64,000 bases of DNA from JABGQS01 sp963674545 (GCA_963674545.2 CAXXFB010000001.1:1674001-1738000); one strand, 5' to 3'; counted from the first letter of the stretch, positions 26,335-37,048 are shown. The notes: generated by a model from the sequence alone, not told the origin. Program-made: numbers and translations.

Positions 26335-27658
26335 CTCCCTTGGCTGTATTCTCTACCAGTTGTTTTTTGATAGTATATAGTTTTTTGTTTTTAATGTTAA
26401 GATATATTATAAACCTCAGCAGCCATCTCGTAATCACTATAGCCGTGAACATAGACACTACTATGCTTATTATCAGCGTATAACCAAAGCCCTTTACAGT
26501 GCCTACTCCGAATATAGCGATTACTATCGCCGCTATAACCGTCGTTACATTAGAGTCGATGATAGTTCTAAGCGCTTTAGAAAAACCGGAGTTCAGACTG
26601 GAACGCAGCGTCTTGCCGACAGCAAGCTCCTCTTTGAACCTCTCGAATATGATAACATTCGAGTCGACCGCCATTCCGATACCAAGTATGATACCGGCTA
26701 TGCCCGGAAGAGTAAGCTGAATCTGCGGTATAACTGCAAGCAGGAACACCATCAGGAATAGATAGAACGAAAGCGCAATACACGCAACTAATCCCGGCAA
26801 ACGATAGAAAATTATCATGAACAGGAACAATATCACAAGCCCTATAAGACCTGCAAACAAGCTCTGCGAAAGCGCCTCGTCACCAAGCGATGCGTTTATC
26901 GACCGAACCTCGATCTCATCAAGAACGAGCGGCAGTGCACCTGACTCTATCTGGATAGCAAGGTCTGCGGCTTCTTCAAGTGTCATGTTGCCTTCTATGA
27001 TAGCGTTCCCTCCGGCTATCGCACCGTTCTTAACAGTCGGGTCTGAAATGACAACACCATCGAGAGTAATAGGAATAGTTGTCCCAAGCGAATAAGCTTC
27101 TCCGGTTATCCTCTCAAAAATCTCTGAACCTTCAGCATTGAACTGCAGGCTGACTACATACTGGTTGCCCCCTAGGTCGGTCTGATAGCTTGTAGCCGTA
27201 GCGCTTTTCACCATATCTCCCGTTATCGCAACTTCACCGTTCGAATCCAGGAATTTAAGCTCTGCAGGTTTGCCTATGAACTCCAGTATAGCACTAGGAT
27301 CTTGAATTTCGCTCGTATCGTTTATAGGCACCTCGACACGTATGCGGTCTGTGCCCTGCGCAATGACATTTGCTTCTGTAAAGCCTTTTTGGTCAAGCCT
27401 GTTTCTCAAGGCTCCGATAGTCGCATCTATCTTTGCTGCAAACACCGCAGAATCCGTATCTCCCTGTTCTGCCTGATACACTGCATATACTCCGCCTGTA
27501 AGGTCAAGTCCAAGGTTGATCTTGTCCTGCACAGGCCCGACTTTATATATCCCAATGTTAAAGCCGGTCATGAAGAAGTAAATAATCGCAGCAACCAGGA
27601 GAACAATGAACACTATTATCAGTGTCATAAGAACTCTGCGTGGTTTCTTCTCTTTCAT
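26327..27658 (-). CDS. secD: Protein translocase subunit SecD
   Basis: The 443-residue partner of SecF begins with one membrane segment (about 10-30), then the LGLDLTGGVYAVY motif near 47-59, a short extracytoplasmic P1 region, and five further membrane segments ending in a lysine-rich tail. It is shorter than E. coli SecD (615), as usual for Clostridia. It has its own promoter 120 bases upstream. Confidence 0.95.
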   Translation of the reverse strand: MKEKKPRRVLMTLIIVFIVLLVAAIIYFFMTGFNIGIYKVGPVQDKINLGLDLTGGVYAVYQAEQGDTDSAVFAAKIDATIGALRNRLDQKGFTEANVIAQGTDRIRVEVPINDTSEIQDPSAILEFIGKPAELKFLDSNGEVAITGDMVKSATATSYQTDLGGNQYVVSLQFNAEGSEIFERITGEAYSLGTTIPITLDGVVISDPTVKNGAIAGGNAIIEGNMTLEEAADLAIQIESGALPLVLDEIEVRSINASLGDEALSQSLFAGLIGLVILFLFMIIFYRLPGLVACIALSFYLFLMVFLLAVIPQIQLTLPGIAGIILGIGMAVDSNVIIFERFKEELAVGKTLRSSLNSGFSKALRTIIDSNVTTVIAAIVIAIFGVGTVKGFGYTLIISIVVSMFTAIVITRWLLRFIIYLNIKNKKLYTIKKQLVENTAKGGE

Positions 27659-27781
27659 ATCTTAACAAGCTTCCTCTCTTATGATTTCTTATATATTAAT
27701 GTCCATACCTTATACCGCTAAACCCTATGTGCAGTATAAGAGCATACAAAAAAAGCTTTAATGACAAAAACTCATCTGTTC

Positions 27782-27810
27782 ATTATAACTGCGGCACCGC
27801 AATTCGTCAA
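27782..27810 (-). promoter_or_regulatory. Sigma-A promoter of secDF
   Basis: TTGACG, 17 bases, TATAAT on the minus strand, 30 bases downstream of the polC stop. It leaves a leader of about 115 bases in which I see no clear fold. Confidence 0.8.
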
Positions 27811-27840
27811 CAAACATAAATCTATTTCAGATATATTTAC

Positions 27841-30800
27841 CTATAAATCAAATAAACTGATTTGGTTAGACTGCGAAAGGCCGATAAGGCATCCGCTATC
27901 CTCCAGCTTCTGCATTACAGTGCTTGAAAGCTTTGCCCTTTTCTTTAGATCCTCTATTGATAAAAACTCATAGTTTTCACGAGCTTCCACTATATTTTTT
28001 GCAGCAGTTTCGCCCGTACCGCCAAGCGCAGTGAACGGCAGCCTTATCATCCCGTCTTCAATAACGCATTTAGCCGCCTGAGATCTGTAAAGATCGCATG
28101 GAAGAAAACGAAATCCTCTGCTCATCATCTCCTGCGCCATTTCCAATATCGTAAGCATAGACTGGTCAAGAGCCGAAGCATCTTTGCCTGCACGCTCTAT
28201 CTCCTCTATCTTTTCCCTCACAGTTTGCTCTGACCCCAGATACTCTGCATCAAGGTTATCTGCTCTGACCGAGAAATATGTAGCATAAAACTCCAACGGA
28301 TGATGCACTTTAAAATACGCTATACGCAGCGCCATTGTAACGTATGCAACGGCATGGGCTTTAGGGAACATATACTTTATCTTTTTGCATGACTCTATAA
28401 ACCAGTCCGGCACTCCCGCCTGCTTCATCGAATCTTTCCACTCTTTTTTAAGTCCCTTGCCTTTACGAACTGACTCCATTATATAGAAAGACTCCGTCTC
28501 GTCCATGCCTTTGCTGACTAGATAGTTCATAATGTCGTCTCTTGTGCATATCGCTTCATTAAGAGTTGCAGTACCCTTTCGTATAAGATCCTGAGCGTTG
28601 TTGAGCCAAACGTCCGTACCGTGTGAGAGTCCGCTTATCCTTATTAGCTCACCGATAGTCGTCGGCAGAGTGTCGATCAGCATCTGCCGTACAAACTTTG
28701 TTCCAAACTCCGGTATTCCCAGGCTGCCGACTTCGCACCCCAACAGCTGACCGCTCTTAAGACCCAAAGCGTCTGGCTTCGAGAAAAGCGAAAGTGTCTC
28801 CGGATCATCTATCCGTATAGTTTTCGGGTCTATGCCGGTCATCTGCTGCAGCATATGCAGCGCTGTCGGGTCGTCATGCCCCAGAATGTCAAGTTTGACC
28901 AGCCTGTCGTGCAGCGAACCAAAGCTGAAATGTGTCGTGACACTGTCGCTTCTCATATCGTTTGCCGGCTTCTGAACAGGTGTAAACTCGTTTATGTCCC
29001 TGTTCTTTGGAAGTATTATAAGCCCTCCCGGATGCTGGCCTGTTGTCTTTTTCGTTCCGCTGACACCCTTTACAAGCCTGTCTATCTCGGCTTTTGTTGT
29101 TATTATGTTCTTATCGGCTAGATATCCTTTAACGAATCCATAGGCCGTTCTCTCTGCAATGCTGCTTATAGTCCCGGCTCTGAATACATAGTCCTCGCCG
29201 AAAAAGTCCACAGTGAATTTATGGGCCTGCGGCTGATATTCTCCTGAAAAGTTAAGGTCGATATCAGGAACCTTATCAGCGTTTATACCAAGGAATGTAG
29301 CAAAAGGTATATCGAATCCTTCTTTTCTATATTCAGTACCGCATTCCGGACAGTTGTTCGCTGGAAGATCCGGACCGCAGGTATACTTTTTCTTATCAAC
29401 GTCAAAGTCGCTGTGTTTGCAGTTCGGGCAAACATAGTGCGGCGGCAGTGGATTAACTTCTGTTATACCCGACATAGTTGCCGCAAACGATGATCCGACA
29501 GACCCCCTGGAGCCGACGAGGTATCCATCTTCTAGAGAATGCTTTACAAGCTCATACGCTATGTAATATAAAACACCATACCCGTGCTTGATGATTGAAT
29601 CGAGCTCAAAACTAAGCCTCTCTTCAACAATTTTAGGCAGCGTCTCTCCGTACATCGCTTTTGCATTTTCAAAAGCCATCTCTTCAAGCTTCTGTGCAGC
29701 CCCTTCTATCTGCGGCATTGCAGGCTCATCCGGAAGAAGCTCAATACTCTCTACCTGCTGCGCTACCCGCCTTGTATTGGTGACTACGATCTCAAAAGCT
29801 TTTTCCTGCTCCAGATATGAGAATTCATTTAGCATCTCCTGTGTCGTCCTAAAGTAAAGCGGCGCCTGATAATCTGCGTCCTTATACCCCTGTCCATACA
29901 TCAATATACGTCTGAAATACTCGTCTGTCGGTTCAATGAAATGAGCGTCACACGTGGCGCAAACCGGCTTTCCCGTCATCTCACCCAGTAAAACTATCTT
30001 TCTCGTTATGTCCCGCACTTCCTCCATATTGCGGAGTTTGCCTTCACGAACCATGAACTCGTTGTTGCCATCCGGCTGCACCTCGAGGTAATCATAAAAC
30101 TGTGCTATCTCACACATCTCCTCGTCGCTCGCTCCTGAAAGCATCGCCTGAATAAGCTCTCCCGATTCACATGCAGAGCCTATGATAAGCCCTTCCCTGT
30201 GCTGCTCAAGAAGATATTTGGGTATCCTTGGTTTATAATAAAAATGATTTAAATGAGATTCGCTCACAAGCTTATACAGATTAAAAAGTCCTGTCTTGTT
30301 TTTGCAAAGCAGTATGATATGATAGTTTTGCTCCGCCTTTTTTGACAGCACACCCCTTTTTATCGCATCCATCGCCATTATCATGATCTGTGCCGTGCAG
30401 TTTGCGTCATCAAGAGCTCTGTGGTGTTTGAACTCTATTCCGAGATCGGCAGCAATCTTTCCTAGGTTGTAAGACCTATGCCCGGGCAGCCCCTTTCTGA
30501 AAAGCGTGACCGTATCAAGACACCTGTTGTCAAACTCGACTCCGTTATCTGTGCCGTGCTTTTTAATAAAGCCCATATCAAACGGAGCATTGTGCGCCGC
30601 TAGATGAGCGTCTTTTATATACTCCTTGAACGCCGCCAGCGCTTCTCCCATCTTTGGTGCGTCTGCGACCATCTCGTTAGTTATCCCCGTCGTCTGCGTT
30701 ATCTTTTCGCTTATATGCCTCTCCGGGTTGACAAAAGTATGGAAGTCATCAATTATCCTGCCGTTCCTTAAACGTACCGCTCCGATTTCTGTGATCCCGT

Positions 30801-32052
30801 CGCTGTCCGGATAGAATCCCGTCGTCTCCAGGTCAAAAACAACATATTCGTCTTCAAACTTTACGGTTCGCTCATCGCTGCGTTCGCTCATCATATACGC
30901 TTCCATGCCGTATATGACTTTAACGCCGCATTTCTTTGACATGTCGAATGCTCCCGGAAAGCCTTGCACGACTCCGTGGTCTGTTATCGCAACAGCCTCA
31001 TGCCCAAACTCCGAAGCCCTTTTAACTATCTGCTTCTCATCAGCAACTCCGTCAAGAGCGCTGAGCTTGGTATGCATATGCAGCTCGACACGCTTCACTT
31101 CCGCTTCGTCCTGCCGCTTTACCGGATCCGCCTTCTCTATACTGTTCACAGACAGACAAACTTCCCTTGAATAAGTATCGAACCTCGTCCTGCCTGCGGC
31201 TTTGACAGTCTCCGTCTTCTCCAGCTCTTTTTTAAGAGATTCGCATTTCTTTGCTGTCAGAAAAGCTTTGCATGTAATCGTTGATGTAAAATCGGTAACG
31301 TTAAATATCAGAATAGCCTTTTTCTGTTTGCTGTCTTTTTTAATATCAATAGAGCGTACGCCAAACACATTGCCGTGAATAGCACACTGCCCCGTTATCT
31401 CTTCAATATCATTAACAGGCATCGTATCTATCTCTATCTTTTTGCCTAGCAAAATATTGCCATTTGCTTTTTTCTCTTCCGGCTCTTCTTTTTTCTCTTC
31501 CGGCTGTACTTTTTGTTTGGGCGGTTCAGTCAGCTTCCTGCTTCTTATCTCTTCCAGCCTGCAGTCTGCACTTTGCTCTACCACATCAGAATGCCTTCCC
31601 GCTTTTACCTTCACGTGCTCACCGAAGCAGCGCAGGAAATAGTCCTCTATATATCCGTCCAAACCAGAGGTCAAGAATACATCCTTGCCGCAGTCGTCGG
31701 CAAAGTCTACGTTTATATGGCTGTTTTCTCTGGTTATCTTTGCATGTATAAGAAAAGGCGTGAGTGCCGGTCTTTTTAATCGGCACATCTCTTTTAGATG
31801 TTCCTCAAGCGTTTCTTCGTTTGTTTGATCTTTGTCTGTATATTCAATAATGACCTTTGTTTTTTGCCCTACGGTCTTTTTAACGAATTTTTCGATTTCG
31901 AGAAACTTACCTGCCGGCAGCACTCTGCTCTTAAAATGGGTCAGAAAAAAACCTTCAGCAACATTATGCTGAATTTTGATAAATTGAAGTCCAAGATCTT
32001 CATCAACGTCAACATTCTCTTTAATCGCCGACAAAAAATCGATTTGTGCCAA
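27841..32052 (-). CDS. polC: DNA polymerase III alpha subunit, PolC type
   Basis: PolC is the replicative polymerase of low-GC Gram-positive bacteria. The 1403 residues contain the OB fold (about 225-310), a PHP domain starting VELHMHTKLSALDGV (about 322), an inserted 3'-5' proofreading exonuclease starting VFDLETTGFYPDSDGITEIG (about 400) and the polymerase core. A four-cysteine zinc knuckle (CPNC...CPEC, about 870-900) and the polymerase aspartates in GSRGSVGSS and PDIDLNF follow. Its start is 11 bases after ispG, so it is in the rseP-ispG-polC unit. Confidence 0.97.
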   Translation of the reverse strand: MAQIDFLSAIKENVDVDEDLGLQFIKIQHNVAEGFFLTHFKSRVLPAGKFLEIEKFVKKTVGQKTKVIIEYTDKDQTNEETLEEHLKEMCRLKRPALTPFLIHAKITRENSHINVDFADDCGKDVFLTSGLDGYIEDYFLRCFGEHVKVKAGRHSDVVEQSADCRLEEIRSRKLTEPPKQKVQPEEKKEEPEEKKANGNILLGKKIEIDTMPVNDIEEITGQCAIHGNVFGVRSIDIKKDSKQKKAILIFNVTDFTSTITCKAFLTAKKCESLKKELEKTETVKAAGRTRFDTYSREVCLSVNSIEKADPVKRQDEAEVKRVELHMHTKLSALDGVADEKQIVKRASEFGHEAVAITDHGVVQGFPGAFDMSKKCGVKVIYGMEAYMMSERSDERTVKFEDEYVVFDLETTGFYPDSDGITEIGAVRLRNGRIIDDFHTFVNPERHISEKITQTTGITNEMVADAPKMGEALAAFKEYIKDAHLAAHNAPFDMGFIKKHGTDNGVEFDNRCLDTVTLFRKGLPGHRSYNLGKIAADLGIEFKHHRALDDANCTAQIMIMAMDAIKRGVLSKKAEQNYHIILLCKNKTGLFNLYKLVSESHLNHFYYKPRIPKYLLEQHREGLIIGSACESGELIQAMLSGASDEEMCEIAQFYDYLEVQPDGNNEFMVREGKLRNMEEVRDITRKIVLLGEMTGKPVCATCDAHFIEPTDEYFRRILMYGQGYKDADYQAPLYFRTTQEMLNEFSYLEQEKAFEIVVTNTRRVAQQVESIELLPDEPAMPQIEGAAQKLEEMAFENAKAMYGETLPKIVEERLSFELDSIIKHGYGVLYYIAYELVKHSLEDGYLVGSRGSVGSSFAATMSGITEVNPLPPHYVCPNCKHSDFDVDKKKYTCGPDLPANNCPECGTEYRKEGFDIPFATFLGINADKVPDIDLNFSGEYQPQAHKFTVDFFGEDYVFRAGTISSIAERTAYGFVKGYLADKNIITTKAEIDRLVKGVSGTKKTTGQHPGGLIILPKNRDINEFTPVQKPANDMRSDSVTTHFSFGSLHDRLVKLDILGHDDPTALHMLQQMTGIDPKTIRIDDPETLSLFSKPDALGLKSGQLLGCEVGSLGIPEFGTKFVRQMLIDTLPTTIGELIRISGLSHGTDVWLNNAQDLIRKGTATLNEAICTRDDIMNYLVSKGMDETESFYIMESVRKGKGLKKEWKDSMKQAGVPDWFIESCKKIKYMFPKAHAVAYVTMALRIAYFKVHHPLEFYATYFSVRADNLDAEYLGSEQTVREKIEEIERAGKDASALDQSMLTILEMAQEMMSRGFRFLPCDLYRSQAAKCVIEDGMIRLPFTALGGTGETAAKNIVEARENYEFLSIEDLKKRAKLSSTVMQKLEDSGCLIGLSQSNQISLFDL

Positions 32053-32063
32053 TGCTGTCCCCC

Positions 32064-33104
32064 CTAGAAATGTGTCTTTATGTAATTTACGAAGGCATTG
32101 AATACTTCCTGCGACGAATAGGTCCCCACGAGCTCTCCCTTTGCAAAGAGCACCGCTCTGCCGTCTCCTCCCGCTATGCCTATATCTGCATGCTTTGCCT
32201 CACCAGGGCCGTTTACGACACACCCCATCACAGCAGCAGTTATGATTTTTTCTTCCTTGATCAATACATCTTTGACTTTCGCCGATAGCCCGGCTACGTC
32301 TATCTTTGTTCTTCCGCATGTCGGACAGCTTATAACTTCGGGATAGAACCGCCTTATACCTGCGCTCTGCAATATTTTTTTTGCAGCAGCCACTTCATCA
32401 ACAGGGTCTCCCGTTATAGAAACACGCACAGTGTCTCCGATTCCGTCAAGCAGCAGCGCTCCAATGCCTACTGCAGATTTTATAATTGCATCTTCATACG
32501 TTCCCGCTTCCGTAATCCCTATATGCTGGGGAGCGTCGCACTCCGCAGCAAACATCCGTGCAGCCTCTACGCATACCGGCGCGGAAGATGATTTTATTGA
32601 AACCACTATATCATAGAAACCTTGGCTATATGCATATCGCACGCTTCTAAGTGCACTCATTGCCAGCGCTTTTGCACTAACGCCGTATTTGCGCCTAAGC
32701 TCATCTTCCAAAGACCCGGAGTTAACTCCTATCCTTATCGCTTTGCCTAAAGATTTTGCGCAATCTATTACTTTTTTAAGCTGCGCCTCGCCTCCGATGT
32801 TACCCGGATTGACCCTAACTTTGTCTGCTCCGCTTTCAAGCGAGAGCACAGCAAGGTCTGCATCGTAGTGCACATCTGCAATCAGCGGCACGCTCATATT
32901 CTTTTTGAACTCGGGAAACGCACCGGCACACCCGGCACTGTTGAAAGTACACCGAACAGCCTCGCAGCCCGCCTCCTCAAGCGCTTTTATCTGAGCAAGC
33001 GTTGCTTCGATATCCATCGTATCGGTGTTCGTCATAGACTGTATCAGCACCTTGCTGCCGCCGCCTATTACCGTATTCCCTATTTTTACTTTTCTTGTTT
33101 TCAT
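32064..33104 (-). CDS. ispG: 4-hydroxy-3-methylbut-2-en-1-yl diphosphate synthase (flavodoxin)
   Basis: IspG carries out the penultimate step of the MEP isoprenoid pathway with a 4Fe-4S cluster. The 346 residues have the N-terminal TIM barrel (VPLIADVHYDADLA) and the C-terminal cluster cysteines in SCPTCGRTKID and MGCVVNGPGEA. It sits between rseP and polC, with dxr of the same pathway two genes upstream. Confidence 0.96.
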   Translation of the reverse strand: MKTRKVKIGNTVIGGGSKVLIQSMTNTDTMDIEATLAQIKALEEAGCEAVRCTFNSAGCAGAFPEFKKNMSVPLIADVHYDADLAVLSLESGADKVRVNPGNIGGEAQLKKVIDCAKSLGKAIRIGVNSGSLEDELRRKYGVSAKALAMSALRSVRYAYSQGFYDIVVSIKSSSAPVCVEAARMFAAECDAPQHIGITEAGTYEDAIIKSAVGIGALLLDGIGDTVRVSITGDPVDEVAAAKKILQSAGIRRFYPEVISCPTCGRTKIDVAGLSAKVKDVLIKEEKIITAAVMGCVVNGPGEAKHADIGIAGGDGRAVLFAKGELVGTYSSQEVFNAFVNYIKTHF

Positions 33105-33116
33105 ATCAGACCACAG

Positions 33117-34190
33117 CTAAAAGATATCCCTGAACACAATAAGCAGCATAGCTCCAACTAACAATACAAATCCTACAAAATGTATCATACCTTCAACTTT
33201 TCTGGGCACTGGTTTTCTAAATATTTTTTCGATACCAATGAACACCAGTCTTCCGCCGTCAAGTGCCGGAAGCGGGAGCAGATTTATCACTGCAAGGCTT
33301 ATATTTATTGCGGCACACAGTTTCAGTACACCCTCAAAGCTGTTTTTAAGTGCAAAAGCCAGCTCTTGAACTACGACCACAATACTGGATACGTTATCAG
33401 TTCCTCTTCCTGTGAAGATACCCACTACAGCAAGCAGCGTTTCTTTAAGCACTAAAAATGTCCATCTGAAAGACATGGCTATTGATTCAAAAAAACCATA
33501 TTTAATGTTGTCAGACCCAAAGGTAAGCCCCGCCATATAGTTATTCACTACCATATCTTCATCTGTTCTGCCGTTTCGATTAGCCTCTGGGATTGTATCA
33601 TAATACTCTTTCTGTATATCAAATGATAGCTCCTGCCCGTCCCTTAACACTGTAAGCGAAAGGCTCTCATTATTCGCTCTCTGAACAGCGCTGCCCATCT
33701 GCCAATAAAATTCAGTCTCTGACCCATTCAATGAAGTTATTACATCGCCTTCCATCAAACCGGCTTCCTGTGCCGGGCTGCCTTCCCACACATCAGCAAC
33801 ATTAAGATTATATTCACCAAAAGCCATTAAAAATACGACAGCTATTATCACTGCAAGAATTATATTAAAAATTGGCCCGGCAGCTATAGTAAGCGCCCTT
33901 TTGCCAGGGGGCTGGCTATTGAATGAATCCGTGTCCTTTGTTTCTTCGTCTTCACCATAAAACTTCGTGAATCCCCCAAGAGGAAGCCATCTTATTGAAT
34001 AAATTATTCCATTCTTTACCCATGATTTTATCTTTGGCCCGAACCCAACAGCAAACTCGACTATTTTGATTTTACATAGTCGTCCTATGCTGTAATGCCC
34101 AAGTTCATGGGCCATTATGATTATTCCCACAAGGATAATTGCCCCAAGTATTGATACAGCTGAAATAAGTATATTGCCAAATACGTCCAA
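33117..34190 (-). CDS. rseP: Site-2 metalloprotease RseP
   Basis: RseP cleaves membrane-spanning substrates such as anti-sigma factors and signal peptides. The zinc site HELGH is at 28-32 of the chosen protein, a PDZ domain spans about 110-200, and the third metal ligand is in NLLPLPALDGG near the C-terminus. I take the TTG at 34190 as start because AAGGAGG lies nine bases upstream; an in-frame ATG at 34214 would add eight residues with no site. Length is then 357 residues. Confidence 0.94.
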   Translation of the reverse strand: MDVFGNILISAVSILGAIILVGIIIMAHELGHYSIGRLCKIKIVEFAVGFGPKIKSWVKNGIIYSIRWLPLGGFTKFYGEDEETKDTDSFNSQPPGKRALTIAAGPIFNIILAVIIAVVFLMAFGEYNLNVADVWEGSPAQEAGLMEGDVITSLNGSETEFYWQMGSAVQRANNESLSLTVLRDGQELSFDIQKEYYDTIPEANRNGRTDEDMVVNNYMAGLTFGSDNIKYGFFESIAMSFRWTFLVLKETLLAVVGIFTGRGTDNVSSIVVVVQELAFALKNSFEGVLKLCAAINISLAVINLLPLPALDGGRLVFIGIEKIFRKPVPRKVEGMIHFVGFVLLVGAMLLIVFRDIF

Positions 34191-34260
34191 GTGCTTGCGC
34201 CTCCTTAAAAGCATCTAAAAGAAAAAAGTACAACGCAGATTCATAGAATTGCTTCGTACC

Positions 34261-34269
34261 ATTATAACA
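34261..34269 (-). promoter_or_regulatory. Extended -10 promoter ahead of rseP-ispG-polC
   Basis: TGTTATAAT lies on the minus strand between the dxr stop and rseP. A TTGACA occurs only 11 bases upstream, too close to act as its -35. Confidence 0.5.
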
Positions 34270-34296
34270 TAAAGCAGTGTCAAAATTTATGAACTT

Positions 34297-35439
34297 TTAG
34301 AGATTATTATACACGTAATTCTTCACCTGCGTGTCCGTGTTGTATATCTCCAGAAGCGTATTTGCTTTAAGATGAGAGAACTTTTCCATAGCATAGGCTA
34401 CTGTTTTCTCTATACCGCCGAAAGGTATCTTCCTCTCAAGAAACAGGTCTACCGCCGCTTCATTGGCTGCGTTCAATATGACGGGCATGGCGCCGCCTTC
34501 TTTGATAGCGTCCATAGCATGACGCAGACACGGGAATTTATCAAGATTCGGCTCTTCGAACGTAAGAGACTGTATCTTCGCAAAGTCAAGATGCCCGACC
34601 ACGCTCTCCAGCCTTTCAGGGTGCCCAAAGGCATACTGTATCGGCTGCCGCATATCCGTCGGTCCCATTTGAGCTATGACCGCTCCGTCGTTATACTCTA
34701 TCATAGAGTGTATTATGCTTTGCCTGTGGATAACAACGTCTATCATTTCCGGCTCAATATCAAAGAGCCACTTAGTTTCGATTATCTCGAGACCCTTGTT
34801 CATATAAGTTGCACAGTCCACAGTTATTTTTTTGCCCATGTGCCAGTTTGGATGCTTTAGCGCCTGCTCCACAGTGGCGTTTGCTATCTGCTCTTTGCTC
34901 CAATTAAGGAACGGTCCTCCTGATGCAGTCAGTATCACACGCTTAAGGCCTGTGGTATCCACACCGCCAAGGCACTGATACACAGCGCAAAGCTCGCTGT
35001 CTACCGGGAAAAGCTCTGTCTTAGATTTCTTTAGTTTTTCTTTAACGATATGCCCGCCGCACACAAGAGATTCTTTGTTGGCAAGCGCTACGTTTGTGCC
35101 GTGCTCCAAGCACTCAACAAGCGGTGGAAGACCAGCAATCCCTACTACAGCAATAAGCACGATGTCCGGGCTTCCTACGGCACACGAATCGACAAGCGCT
35201 TTTATGCCAAAACCGTGCTCCATTCCTGCAGGAACGTTCTTTGAAAACTCATCATCGCTGCTCACTCCAGTAAGCCCGACGTATTTTACACCAAACTGTT
35301 TTGCTATAGACAGAAGCTGCTGCTTGTCTCTGTGTGCAGTAACAGCTGTAACTTCAAACAGTTCCGGATTCTTTTTCACAACGTCCAGCGCCTGAAGGCC
35401 AATAGAGCCTGTAGCGCCGAGTATGGCAATTTTCTTCAT
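34297..35439 (-). CDS. dxr: 1-deoxy-D-xylulose-5-phosphate reductoisomerase
   Basis: Dxr makes MEP, the committed step of the MEP isoprenoid route, with NADPH. The 380 residues show the NADPH motif LGATGSIGLQALDV near 6-19, the ALANKESLVCGG segment near 120-131, and the metal/catalytic region PVDSELCAVYQ and SGGPFLNW. It is 10 bases after cdsA. Confidence 0.96.
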   Translation of the reverse strand: MKKIAILGATGSIGLQALDVVKKNPELFEVTAVTAHRDKQQLLSIAKQFGVKYVGLTGVSSDDEFSKNVPAGMEHGFGIKALVDSCAVGSPDIVLIAVVGIAGLPPLVECLEHGTNVALANKESLVCGGHIVKEKLKKSKTELFPVDSELCAVYQCLGGVDTTGLKRVILTASGGPFLNWSKEQIANATVEQALKHPNWHMGKKITVDCATYMNKGLEIIETKWLFDIEPEMIDVVIHRQSIIHSMIEYNDGAVIAQMGPTDMRQPIQYAFGHPERLESVVGHLDFAKIQSLTFEEPNLDKFPCLRHAMDAIKEGGAMPVILNAANEAAVDLFLERKIPFGGIEKTVAYAMEKFSHLKANTLLEIYNTDTQVKNYVYNNL

Positions 35440-35449
35440 AAAAATTCCT

Positions 35450-36256
35450 TTATATTATTACGAAAATATAGAACAGATATATTATCGGGCTTATAAACAG
35501 CGAACTGTCGAGCCTGTCCATAGCTCCGCCGTGTCCTGCCATAATGCTCCCATAATCTTTTACGCTGAACCTTCTTTTAATGATAGAAGCAGCAAGGTCT
35601 CCTATCTGCGTAAGCACGCTTAGTACCACTCCGAGTATTATATACCAATAAAAAGCCACGTCAAGCCCAAATAGCCTTTGCAGGAAAAACCCAACAACCG
35701 TTATAGAAGCTGTTCCCAAAACAAGACCACCCACAGCCCCTTCCACCGTTTTTTTAGGGCTTATTCTTGGTATAAGTTTGTGTTTACCAAACAGCATTCC
35801 GCTAAAATATGCAAACGAATCGGTAAGCGCGGCGGATGCAAAAAGCATGAATATAAGGAACCTTGATGTGTCCGCTTCAGGTATACAGAACACCGCCACC
35901 CAAAATACACAGAATATGCCCGGATAAACCATAGTGAATATACTCATCAGTCCGTCATAGAAGCTTCGTCCTGAAAAAACCATAACTATAAAGATACTCA
36001 TAAGGCAAAGCCCTAAAAGCATCGCTATTCCAAGGAAACCTCCCGCAAACTCGTACGCAGGAAAAAGAAGCGCCGCAAATATATATCCAAGCGCATAAAA
36101 GGGTCTGCCCTTCTCGCCACTGAACACCCTCATCATCTCATGTGTGCACAACACACTGACGGCGGCCACAACGATCTTTGCAAAAAGACCGTGGAAATAT
36201 ACGGCTGCAACAAGCAGTCCTATTACCGGAATAGCCACAAGCGTTCTTTTTACCAA
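35450..36256 (-). CDS. cdsA: Phosphatidate cytidylyltransferase
   Basis: CdsA makes CDP-diacylglycerol, the branch point for phospholipids. The 268-residue membrane protein has about seven hydrophobic segments and the C-terminal family signature around IKRRFSVKDYGSIMAGHGGAMDRLDS, here broken by position: KD at about 232 and DRLDS at about 248. It is 21 bases after uppS. Confidence 0.95.
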   Translation of the reverse strand: MVKRTLVAIPVIGLLVAAVYFHGLFAKIVVAAVSVLCTHEMMRVFSGEKGRPFYALGYIFAALLFPAYEFAGGFLGIAMLLGLCLMSIFIVMVFSGRSFYDGLMSIFTMVYPGIFCVFWVAVFCIPEADTSRFLIFMLFASAALTDSFAYFSGMLFGKHKLIPRISPKKTVEGAVGGLVLGTASITVVGFFLQRLFGLDVAFYWYIILGVVLSVLTQIGDLAASIIKRRFSVKDYGSIMAGHGGAMDRLDSSLFISPIIYLFYIFVII

Positions 36257-36277
36257 TTGGTCTCCTCCGTATCTTTC

Positions 36278-37048
36278 CTATACTGCACCAAAGCGCCTGT
36301 CCCTTGAAGCAAAATCTGCAAGTGCTTTGGCATATTCGGTTTCATCAAAATCCGGCCAGTGCACATCTGCAAAATAAAGCTCGGCATATGCAAGCTGATA
36401 AAGCAGAAAGTTACTTATCCTTTTCTCCCCGCTAGTCCTTATTATAAGGTCGGGATCCGGTTGTCCTGCCGTATACAAAAGCGAAGATATCAGCTCTTCG
36501 TCCATATCTTCCTCTTTGACTTGCATATCAATAGCTTTCTTTAAAGCAGAAACTATTTCCTGCCTGGATCCGTAGTTAAGCGCCATATTCACCGTAAGCC
36601 CGGTATTATCCTTTGTTGTTTGTTTTGCACGTTCGATTTCGCCTACGACTTCCTTTGGAAGCATAGAGATTTCTCCCAGCGTCAATATCCTTACATTTTT
36701 TTCATGAAGTTCTTCAAGCTCCTGCCTAAGATACTCCAGCAACAGCTTCATAAGTGTTCCTACTTCATCCTTTGGCCTTTTCCAGTTCTCTGTGGAAAAC
36801 GCATACAACGTAAGATATTTAATACCAATATCGCTGCTCATTCTTATTACGGTACGCACACGTTCAACGCCGGCTCTGTGTCCGGCGCTTCTTGGCAGCC
36901 CTTTCGACTTTGCCCACCTTCCGTTTCCGTCCATGATCACAGCAACATGCTTTGGAAGGCGTTCTTTGTCTACGGAACTGTATATATCTTCAATTGTGCT
37001 TTCTTTTTTGTTTCTTTTACCAAAAAGAAGCCTGTCAAAACGGCCCAA
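36278..37048 (-). CDS. uppS: Undecaprenyl diphosphate synthase
   Basis: UppS builds the C55 lipid carrier for peptidoglycan and other polymers. The 256 residues carry the VAVIMDGNGRWAK catalytic motif near 35-47 and the C-terminal IRTSGEKRISNFL motif. It starts only 3 bases after the orphan PASTA gene. Confidence 0.96.
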   Translation of the reverse strand: MGRFDRLLFGKRNKKESTIEDIYSSVDKERLPKHVAVIMDGNGRWAKSKGLPRSAGHRAGVERVRTVIRMSSDIGIKYLTLYAFSTENWKRPKDEVGTLMKLLLEYLRQELEELHEKNVRILTLGEISMLPKEVVGEIERAKQTTKDNTGLTVNMALNYGSRQEIVSALKKAIDMQVKEEDMDEELISSLLYTAGQPDPDLIIRTSGEKRISNFLLYQLAYAELYFADVHWPDFDETEYAKALADFASRDRRFGAV